Source: Vibrio splendidus
Lineage (GTDB): Bacteria; Pseudomonadota; Gammaproteobacteria; Enterobacterales; Vibrionaceae
Length of the DNA: 64,000 nucleotides
Reading direction: 5' to 3'
Assembly: GCF_001557875.1 (NCBI RefSeq)
Contig: NZ_LNRF01000001.1
Coordinates: 434,001 to 498,000 of the forward strand
Shown: piece after piece, positions 57,666 through 64,000 of the stretch
Layout of the letters: each line of letters begins with the position of its first letter
How positions within the stretch are numbered: the first letter of the stretch is position 1
Notes under the pieces: model-generated
Database searches by the model: none
The model's input: the letters and a program-made list of their open reading frames with translations, nothing else
Told to the model about the DNA's origin: nothing
Translations under genes and position numbers: made by a program

Positions 57666-59738
57666 TTAATGAGCGTGTACCGCTGAATCTTGGTATAGCT
57701 CTGCATCAACTTCTTCACCTTTGTTTGGACGCGGTACAATCTCAAAAGAGGTGTCAGCTTCTGTCAGTGAAGACAGCAGTTTGTTAAGCGATGTCTTATC
57801 ACCTTTCACGCCTGCTTGTCCGTCTTCTAACAGTTTTCCAAGGCTTGTTTTCTTAAGCACGATATCAGACACATCAGACTTATTGATGATAAGTGTTGTA
57901 TCCGCATCTCGCAGTTCTGATACTTGGATGTTGTTCAGGTTGCCGTTAGACATCTCAACGTAGTAGAACTCTTGCACATCTGGTAGCTGAATATTCAATG
58001 TAAATGGTGTTTCTTGCGCTTTTAGAGAATCCACTTTTACTGCTAAGTAATCGAGTAGGTTTTCAATGGTCATGTTCGCTAACACATCCGGAGATGCAGT
58101 CTTTGGTGCGCCCGGCTGAGTGCCAATACGAAGTTCTTGAGCGCCCGTTAGATAGATGTTTCTCCAACCTGCACCTTCTGATTGATAACCCAATTGCTCG
58201 TACGTATCTGCCAATAAGCCACGTGCAACTTTGTTCTCTGGCTCAGCTTGAATCACCTTATTGAGTGCTGTTGCAACGAAGCGGTATTCACCTTCTTGGA
58301 AATCTTGCTGCGCTTTTTCAATCACAGCGTCGCTGCCGCCCATGTACTCAACAAACTTCACTGACTCTGGCTTGATTGGTAATGGGTTTAGGTTAGCTGG
58401 GTTCATGTCGAAATAACCAAGGTACATGTTGTACACAGCGCGAGCGTTGTGAGAGTAAGTACCGTGGTAACCGTTGGTGTGCCAAGACTGTTGAATGCTG
58501 TCTGGCATTACCTTGTAAATCTCGTCGCCGATGTCTTGCAGAACCACACCATTGTTGGCTAAGCGAAGCGTTTGGTTATGAGTAAAACCGTAAGCGTCAC
58601 GCTGCATTTTTAGGTAATCAGAGATCTCTTGTTCGCCCCAGATTGGCGATGAGTGAGACGCAAACAGCACCTCAGTATCTTCACCCCAAGTGACTAACAT
58701 CTCGTTGATCTTCTTAGACCATTTCAAGCCGTCACGTACTTTAGCACCACGCAGAGTGTACAGGTTATGCATGCCTTGGTAGGTCAGTTCGCCTGTCCAA
58801 AGTGCTTTCATGCTCGGGATATACGTCACCATTTCAGAGGCCGCTTCGGTACCTGAAGCATCCATGAATTGCATTTCTAGGCCGTCGATAACCAGAGTTT
58901 CAATCTCTTCGTTATGGTTCAGCTCGTAGTCTGGCAGTACGTAAGTAATGCTACCGGTTGATAGACCTTTCGACAGTGCCGCATCAACAATACCGTGCTC
59001 GTGTCGGTTCAGAGTTGCGCCATATTGATAAGCGGTACGACGAGACATTGCATTACCCGCCAATACATTTTCGTCGACGATTTCTTTAGTAATGTTTTTC
59101 GAACCGTACACTTTTACATCTGGGTACGCGTCTTTGATTGCTCTTGCGCCACCAAAGTGATCAGCGTGCGAGTGAGAGTAAATCATTGCAACGACGGGCA
59201 GTTCACCGCCATCAGGCACATTGTTCTTGAAGAATTTGAGAGATTTAGCGGCCGCTTCTTTGGTAAGAAGAACGTCGTAAGCGATCCAACCGTTGTCACT
59301 GCGAATGAAAGAGATAGACGCTAAATCCGCACCTCGAACTTGGTAAACTTTACCCGGAACAACCTCATATAAACCTTCTGCCGCTTGGTTCAATACCGCT
59401 TGGCGCCAAAGCGAAGGGTTGACCGAATCAGGTGCTTGATCTGCATTCGTCACACTTGGGTCGATGAAGTTAAAGCTATTGCGAATGATGTCGCCCGTCT
59501 CTTGATCAAAGCTAGCAATCAGACCCTTGTTGTTATTGTCGAAAGCACGAGTGTCGGCAAAGTTAAGTGTTTTTGCGAACTCTTGGTTTGCTTTGGTCGT
59601 CATCTCGGTTGCGCTTTTGCCACCTTGGTCGCCAATTTCACTAAAGTGTGCGTGATCATGATTGGCTGCAACCGCAGGGAATGCGAGCGAGATAGCTAGG
59701 AACAGTGATGCATTTTTGAACGTGCGAGAAGTTGTCAT
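57666..59738 (-). CDS. Secreted alkyl sulfatase (SdsA/BDS1 type, metallo-beta-lactamase fold)
   Basis: 690 residues, near the family norm. A signal peptide ends near AVA-A (residue 25), so it is periplasmic or exported. The metallo-beta-lactamase motif HSHADH at residues 189-194 and further ligands in ASGTEAASEM and SHSSPIW bind two zincs. The C-terminal part (about 545-690) is the SCP2-like substrate-binding domain (NLLDYLAVKVDSLKAQETPFTLNIQLPDV). A dimerisation stretch lies between. Hydrolyses primary alkyl sulfates such as dodecyl sulfate. A LysR regulator is divergent. ATG 59738 starts after a AAGAGG motif. Confidence 0.93.
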   Translation of the reverse strand: MTTSRTFKNASLFLAISLAFPAVAANHDHAHFSEIGDQGGKSATEMTTKANQEFAKTLNFADTRAFDNNNKGLIASFDQETGDIIRNSFNFIDPSVTNADQAPDSVNPSLWRQAVLNQAAEGLYEVVPGKVYQVRGADLASISFIRSDNGWIAYDVLLTKEAAAKSLKFFKNNVPDGGELPVVAMIYSHSHADHFGGARAIKDAYPDVKVYGSKNITKEIVDENVLAGNAMSRRTAYQYGATLNRHEHGIVDAALSKGLSTGSITYVLPDYELNHNEEIETLVIDGLEMQFMDASGTEAASEMVTYIPSMKALWTGELTYQGMHNLYTLRGAKVRDGLKWSKKINEMLVTWGEDTEVLFASHSSPIWGEQEISDYLKMQRDAYGFTHNQTLRLANNGVVLQDIGDEIYKVMPDSIQQSWHTNGYHGTYSHNARAVYNMYLGYFDMNPANLNPLPIKPESVKFVEYMGGSDAVIEKAQQDFQEGEYRFVATALNKVIQAEPENKVARGLLADTYEQLGYQSEGAGWRNIYLTGAQELRIGTQPGAPKTASPDVLANMTIENLLDYLAVKVDSLKAQETPFTLNIQLPDVQEFYYVEMSNGNLNNIQVSELRDADTTLIINKSDVSDIVLKKTSLGKLLEDGQAGVKGDKTSLNKLLSSLTEADTSFEIVPRPNKGEEVDAELYQDSAVHAH

Positions 59739-59804
59739 AAGAGCCTCTTCATTTCAGAATTTTGTTTCGTTGAGATGATTATAGGAATAAGACATATAGC
59801 AAAA

Positions 59805-59822
59805 AATAAAGTAAGCTTTATT
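59805..59822. promoter_or_regulatory. Palindrome between alkyl sulfatase and LysR genes
   Basis: AATAAAG-TAAG-CTTTATT, a T-rich LysR-box-like palindrome with perfect 7-bp arms in the 189-base divergent gap. Confidence 0.55.
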
Positions 59823-59927
59823 TAACACATCACGAACTGTTATGTGTTGTCTGCTTTATCAGTGGCATATTGAAGCCAACAGCTCGTCGTATGCTCGATG
59901 CGAGCACACCTAACATGGAGAGTGACT

Positions 59928-60842
59928 GTGAGTGATGTTGAAAAATTAGATCTGAATTTACTGAGCGTATTTTTGGAAGTGTATCGATTAAAGTCGATCA
60001 CTTTGGCATCTGAATCACTTGGTATGACTCAGCCTGGAGTGAGTGGAGCCTTGAAGCGACTCCAATCTCAGCTTGATACTGATTTGTTTATTCGTGAAGG
60101 GCGAGGGATCATCCCGACTAATGCTGCGGTGCAACTGGCAAGCCGAGTGGAACCCGCACTCGAGGGGATCACCAGCGCTGTCAGTACCTTAAAGCAATTC
60201 GATAATCAGCAGCATCATGTATTCCGACTTCTAGTGAATGAGATCGGTTTAACCAAGCTTCAACCCCTTGTCGAACAAGATGAAACGCTGGGGAATATCT
60301 CAATTGAGTTCAATATGGTGCCGAACAACGAAGAAGAGCTTCTTCAGAGTTTGAGCATGCAGCAAGCCGACTTAGCGATCGATATCCACTACCCACAAGT
60401 GAATGGTTATATGAATCAGCAAGTGCTTGAGGACAAGTTAGTATTGATTGCTCGTAAGGGGCATCCAAGAATTGATGGTGCCGTGACCGAAGATCAGTAT
60501 TACGATGAGAAGCATGTGACTTTTCGGATGCGTCGTTCTCGCCTCTATACGGCTGACTATTTCACCAAGAAGGCGATCAAACAGAGAAAAGTAAGTTCAG
60601 AGTGCGACTCATTAATGATGATGTGTGTGCTGGTATCAGGTTCTGATTGCGTCGGCAGTACTTCTCGTGATTTTGCAAACCAATTTGCGGAGCGATTCCA
60701 GCTTCAAGTTCTTGAGCAGCCATTTGAGGTGTTGCCGATGCAGCAATACATGATTTGGCATAAAAGAACCGAATCCAATCCAGCTCATCAGTGGTTGAGA
60801 AACAAAATTCAACAATATATGAAGAAGTCTGAGAACAGCTGA
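59928..60842 (+). CDS. LysR family transcriptional regulator
   Basis: 304 residues from GTG 59928, chosen because GGAG lies 7 bases upstream; an in-frame ATG at 59898 has no such signal. HTH (about 5-65): NLLSVFLEVYRLKSITLASESLGMTQPGVSGALKRLQSQLDTDLFIREGRG. The effector domain is conventional. Divergent from the alkyl sulfatase gene, so probably its regulator with an alkyl sulfate-derived ligand. Confidence 0.9.
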   Translation: MSDVEKLDLNLLSVFLEVYRLKSITLASESLGMTQPGVSGALKRLQSQLDTDLFIREGRGIIPTNAAVQLASRVEPALEGITSAVSTLKQFDNQQHHVFRLLVNEIGLTKLQPLVEQDETLGNISIEFNMVPNNEEELLQSLSMQQADLAIDIHYPQVNGYMNQQVLEDKLVLIARKGHPRIDGAVTEDQYYDEKHVTFRMRRSRLYTADYFTKKAIKQRKVSSECDSLMMMCVLVSGSDCVGSTSRDFANQFAERFQLQVLEQPFEVLPMQQYMIWHKRTESNPAHQWLRNKIQQYMKKSENS

Positions 60843-60866
60843 ATTCAAAAGATACGCATGTAAAAG

Positions 60867-60890
60867 CGGCCTCTAAATGAGGCCGTTTCT
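60867..60890. terminator. Bidirectional hairpin between LysR and EamA genes
   Basis: CGGCCTC-TAAAT-GAGGCCG stem between converging genes that end at 60842 (+) and 60899 (-), T-rich on the plus side. Confidence 0.7.
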
Positions 60891-60898
60891 GTATCTTC

Positions 60899-61795
60899 TC
60901 ATTCCGCTTTTCGTTTTCGGTTTTGGCGCGCATTCTTAATCATCTGAACAGGGGATAAGCCAGTGACTAACATGGTGCCAGTGATAACTAGAATAGATCC
61001 GACAATGGTATTAATGCCGATTGCTTCGTCTAGGAACAAACTACCCCAAAGGATACCAAAAACCGGGACTAAGAAAGTTACCGAGAGTGCCGAAGGTGCG
61101 CCGAGTTCAGAGATGAGATTGAAATACAGTAGGTACGCTAATCCGGTACAAATCGCACCCAACAAGATCACCGATGTTGTGATTGTGAGGTCCGGTGCTT
61201 CTCTTATCGGAAAAAAGAAGACGAACGGCAATACGAGTAATACGGCTGCCCACATGCTGCCATGGGCGTTATTGAAGGCTTCAACTTTTGGTGCTGTTTT
61301 AGTGTAATTAGACGCGATGCCGTAGCTAAATGCGGCCATTACCGCGGCAAAAATGGGAACAATGGCTTCTTGGCCGATGTTTATCGCATCCCAACCAACT
61401 AACACGCCTACGCCAGTTACCCCAATACCTAATCCAAGTAATACCTTTCTTTCAAGTGCGGTTTTCGTCCATATCGCACCAATGATTGCCGCCCATATCG
61501 GTGCCGTAGAATTTAAAATCGCAAGGGTTGAAGCATTCAAAGTTTGAGCAGCATAAGCGAAACACAAAAAAGGAAGCGCGGTGTTAAACAAGCCAAGAAT
61601 GAAAAAGTGCTGCGAATGAGTATTAAAAGAGAGCTTCCTTTTCAGATAAAAAGAAACCAAGAGTAGGGTGACTGCTGCGCACAGAACTCGCGCTTCAATT
61701 AGGACTGCTGGGCCCAAAGGGTTGGCTGCGATTCTCATGAAAAGAAATGAACCACCCCATATCGCAGCGAGGATAATTAGTTTTATAAAGCTCAC
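60899..61795 (-). CDS. EamA (DMT) family transporter
   Basis: 298 residues from GTG 61795; AGAGG lies 8 bases upstream, so an ATG at 61837 (which would precede this RBS) is rejected. About ten hydrophobic segments; IWGGSFLFMRIAANPLGPAVLIEARVL starts the first EamA repeat and LNASTLAILNSTAPIWAAIIGAIW marks the middle. Related to RhtA/RarD-like drug/metabolite carriers. No clear partner gene; convergent with the LysR gene. Confidence 0.9.
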   Translation of the reverse strand: MSFIKLIILAAIWGGSFLFMRIAANPLGPAVLIEARVLCAAVTLLLVSFYLKRKLSFNTHSQHFFILGLFNTALPFLCFAYAAQTLNASTLAILNSTAPIWAAIIGAIWTKTALERKVLLGLGIGVTGVGVLVGWDAINIGQEAIVPIFAAVMAAFSYGIASNYTKTAPKVEAFNNAHGSMWAAVLLVLPFVFFFPIREAPDLTITTSVILLGAICTGLAYLLYFNLISELGAPSALSVTFLVPVFGILWGSLFLDEAIGINTIVGSILVITGTMLVTGLSPVQMIKNARQNRKRKAE

Positions 61796-61991
61796 AGCAT
61801 GAACCTCTGAAGATGTAAAACACCGACTATGAATCAAAGCTAAGTATTACACAAACTTAGATCTTAACATTGGCAAATGTGGGTATAGGTTCGAGCTTTT
61901 AAATAGGAATGGATTTGATTGATTTCGTTCTGTTTATTGATCCTGGTTAGATGAGTAATCTAGCGTTAGACATCAAACTTAGGTGAACAAA

Positions 61992-62381
61992 ATGAAGATT
62001 GAACACATTGCAATTTGGACCAAACAACTCGAAGTGTTGAAACGATTTTATGAAGACTATTTCGGCATGACATCGAACTTAAAATACCATAACCCAACTA
62101 GAGGTTTCTCTTCATACTTCCTATCTTTCGAAACAGGAAGTCGTCTAGAGATCATGGAAATGGACTCGGTTCCTGAATCGAAAGATGACCTCTATGATCA
62201 ATTTACCGGCTTCATTCATATGGCGATTTCATTAGGCTCGGAACAAGCGGTTGATAAACTGACTCAACGTTTGGTTGAAGATGGTTATGAACGCTTAGAT
62301 GGCCCAAGAAGAACGGGTGATGGCTATTATGAGAGCTGTGTACTCGATCCTGATGGTAATCGATTGGAACTTACCGTTTAA
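61992..62381 (+). CDS. VOC family protein (glyoxalase/bleomycin resistance fold)
   Basis: 129 residues from ATG 61992 (MKIEHIAIWTKQLEVL), AGGTGA upstream; GTG 61983 is the alternative. Metal-ligand positions are suggested by IEHIAIWT (His), SRLEIMEMD (Glu), GFIHMAISLG (His) and GNRLELTV (Glu), i.e. two paired beta-alpha-beta-beta-beta modules. Could be a lactoylglutathione lyase-like isomerase or a resistance protein. Stands alone between the EamA gene and a lipoprotein gene. Confidence 0.87.
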   Translation: MKIEHIAIWTKQLEVLKRFYEDYFGMTSNLKYHNPTRGFSSYFLSFETGSRLEIMEMDSVPESKDDLYDQFTGFIHMAISLGSEQAVDKLTQRLVEDGYERLDGPRRTGDGYYESCVLDPDGNRLELTV

Positions 62382-62432
62382 TGTAGAGACTTAATTGGGT
62401 TACTCATCTACAAACGGGACTGAGGTATGACA

Positions 62433-62957
62433 ATGATGAAGTGTGCAGTGACTTTCCTTTTTAGTCTTGGGCTTATGGGATGTGCTACCTCAGAACCGGT
62501 TTATGAACCAGAGACTGACTCTACGCCTGAACCATCACAGCCAATAGGCTACCTCGGTTTTAAAGCTCACCAAGAGTGGGCGATTCAATTTAACGACTGT
62601 ACGGTCTATGATCTAACAGGCGCACAACCCTACCAGTGGTTTGATCACATTTCCGCCTCTGTAAGCTGTTATACGTTTAAGCCAAACGATGCTATCGAGC
62701 CTCTGTTGGTTTACTACTATGCTGACTTCAATAGTAATAAACTCACCCCGATTAATCGCTTTCAAGAGCTGCAGGTATCAGAGTCAGGTTGGGGCACCTT
62801 TCCTGCGGTCTATGAGACCAACGGCACCAATTGGCTGAAAGTCAAAGAGGGTTGGATTCACCTCACACTAGCCGATCAGACACTCGTCCAGTACTACCCA
62901 GGAACTCAAAACCAATCTGGCAAATCGCAGCATGATCAGTATTTTGAGCAGCATTGA
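62433..62957 (+). CDS. Small lipoprotein, function unknown
   Basis: 174 residues from ATG 62433; GAGG lies 7 bases upstream, ATG 62427 is too close to it. The lipobox LMGC (Cys near 17) marks lipidation. The mature part begins with a Glu/Pro/Thr-rich linker and has aromatic-rich segments (YLGFKAHQEWAIQFNDCTVYDL, QPYQWFDHIS). I recognise no family. Follows the VOC gene by 51 bases, possibly co-transcribed. Confidence 0.75.
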   Translation: MMKCAVTFLFSLGLMGCATSEPVYEPETDSTPEPSQPIGYLGFKAHQEWAIQFNDCTVYDLTGAQPYQWFDHISASVSCYTFKPNDAIEPLLVYYYADFNSNKLTPINRFQELQVSESGWGTFPAVYETNGTNWLKVKEGWIHLTLADQTLVQYYPGTQNQSGKSQHDQYFEQH

Positions 62958-63010
62958 TGTCGGGATGCCATTTATCCCTATCGAATTGGTAGGGGAAATC
63001 GAGCCATGAA

Positions 63011-63229
63011 TTATTGACCTTTCTTGAGTTTGATTACAAAAGGCATCATGGCACTGAAAACACCTTCATAAAACCAAGCGCCGTTGCGTCGGCTAATGGA
63101 ATATTACTCTCGGTTAAGAAGCTAAAATAGAGTGCGATATACGCACTGGCTACGCAAAGGAACGGTTTATAGACATAACACACCTAATGGTTGTCTGAGT
63201 GTGAAATCTAAAGCCTACACTGCTAGACG
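63011..63229 (-). pseudogene. Decayed fragment of an EamA (DMT) transporter
   Basis: Reading the minus strand, three short frames join into one EamA-like stretch: ALDFTLRQPLGVLCL, then (frame change) KPFLCVASAYIALYFSFLTE and NIPLADATALGFMKVFSVP, then (another change) MMPFVIKLKKGQ and a stop. The IPLADATALGF segment is characteristic of EamA repeats. Stops and frameshifts separate the pieces, and no start survives. The 319-base gap 62958-63276 otherwise holds nothing recognised. Short length makes this a moderate call. Confidence 0.5.
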
Positions 63230-63276
63230 GGTCAAACATGATGATTTGATTATTTTGATAAGAGGCTTGTACAGCG

Positions 63277-64000
63277 TTATTTGGAAGCTGAGGCGTTGAG
63301 TGCTGTGACTATTTCTAGAATTGATTCGAATTCAAATTCGGCGAAACATTGGCGTCTATCTTGGCTATAGGTGAAGTTGTATAAGTAGTTGAATATGGTA
63401 CGCCAATGCTGCGACATCTGGTAAGAGATGGTCTTTTGATATTGGGTTGGTAGCCATTGAACTAGCTGGTTTAAGTAGTTTTGGTGCCATTCAATGCCGT
63501 TGAATTCAAGGTTCGGTTCTTTGCTTTCAGTTAGAGCGCATAGAGTGACATCCCAATAGCCACTTGGATATTGCTTGGTTTGGGTCGACCAGTTTTCTCC
63601 CCACCAACCAATACTCTTTTGTTCAATATCAGTCTCCGCATTGTTTTGCGAAGGTGTTGTGTATAGGTAATAAAGGTTGTAACGACCAGCCATTATACCT
63701 TGGGTAAGGTTGGTGATAGCGCCACCACGAATGAAACTCTCGTGTTCTAGAAAGAAGTCGAATCTGTGATGTTGAGGAAATATCTTAGACAAACTTATCC
63801 AATGGGCGTGTGCTGCATAGACGGGGCGAAGAACACTCCCTTCATTGGACTGACATTCTATTTGATGGGCGTAACCTAATTCATCAAATTTACTTCGAGA
63901 GAAAATCTTATCGTAAGTCTTTTGAACCGTTGCTAAAGGAGAGCTTGACCATTCATCAGTTGCTTCAACGAAGTCTAAGTAATAAAGCCCAGTAGGGCTG
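63277..64000 (-). CDS. C-terminal part of an unknown protein, 5' end beyond window
   Basis: The frame is open on the minus strand from base 64000 to the stop at 63277, at least 240 residues, so a start at TTG 63792 is not needed. Visible sequence includes SPTGLYYLDFVEATDEWSSS, YAAHAHWISLSKIFPQHHRF, GWWGENWSTQTKQYPSGYWD and QDRRQCFAEFEFESILEIV. It looks soluble and aromatic-rich with no signal seen here. I do not recognise a family; the N-terminal part is missing. Confidence 0.7.
   Translation of the reverse strand, partial: SPTGLYYLDFVEATDEWSSSPLATVQKTYDKIFSRSKFDELGYAHQIECQSNEGSVLRPVYAAHAHWISLSKIFPQHHRFDFFLEHESFIRGGAITNLTQGIMAGRYNLYYLYTTPSQNNAETDIEQKSIGWWGENWSTQTKQYPSGYWDVTLCALTESKEPNLEFNGIEWHQNYLNQLVQWLPTQYQKTISYQMSQHWRTIFNYLYNFTYSQDRRQCFAEFEFESILEIVTALNASASK

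Noticed and set aside
59898..59927. Upstream start for the alkyl sulfatase LysR regulator
   Set aside because: The ribosome binding site GGAG lies after it and fits GTG 59928.
63792..63792. TTG start giving a complete 171-residue protein at the window end
   Set aside because: The reading frame is open upstream to base 64000, so the gene is cut by the window rather than starting there.

Overview
The window looks like a stretch of a marine Vibrio genome, most likely the Splendidus clade and perhaps the second chromosome. That placement is inference from overall protein character, moderate AT richness and a Vibrio-style short inverted-repeat element. No rRNA, tRNA, CRISPR array, integrase or full insertion sequence was seen. 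The region is catabolic and accessory in content: sugar-acid, amino-acid and xenobiotic-type pathways, each with a local regulator.

Region 1 (1-8714) is a divergent nitrogen-catabolism cluster. On the minus strand lie a YheO/DauR-like regulator, a RidA imine deaminase and a truncated diaminopropionate ammonia-lyase. On the plus strand lie an M24 hydrolase, a EutA/maleate-isomerase-like two-cysteine protein, three tandem EamA transporters and an M20 deacylase. Its make-up resembles ectoine utilisation clusters, but with a diaminopropionate lyase; the substrate is unknown.

Region 2 (8798-20072) holds a KDPG aldolase, a KDG kinase, a PTS EIIBC permease, a RspA/ManD-type sugar-acid dehydratase, an outer-membrane porin, a GntR/UTRA regulator, a GH63 lipoprotein and an HTH regulator. 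It looks like uptake of a glycoside or sugar acid feeding the Entner-Doudoroff end pathway.

Region 3 (20702-29673) is a series of single genes: an unusual M19 dipeptidase with a divergent AraC regulator, a HAD phosphatase, a membrane-anchored gluzincin, a sugar O-acetyltransferase, adenosine deaminase with a divergent LysR regulator, and a eukaryotic-type glutathione synthetase. A MITE-like element lies between the acetyltransferase and add.

Region 4 (29729-43190) is a hexuronate locus: a GH3 lipoprotein and a small unknown protein, YgjV, a second KDPG aldolase and KDG kinase, UxaC, UxuB, a TRAP transporter, UxuR and UxuA. UxuR-like TTGGT-NN-ACCAA palindromes lie between the TRAP genes, and one lies upstream of the GH3 gene, which suggests that GH3 belongs to the regulon.

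Region 5 (43233-64000) is mixed: AraC/MFS, TetR/alcohol dehydrogenase with a striking double operator, an HDOD protein, SgrR/oxidoreductase/homocysteine methyltransferase, a lipoate-ligase-like protein, SDR and LysR genes next to a haloalkane-dehalogenase-like hydrolase, a secreted alkyl sulfatase with its LysR regulator, an EamA exporter, a glyoxalase-fold protein, a lipoprotein, a decayed EamA remnant and a gene cut by the window end.
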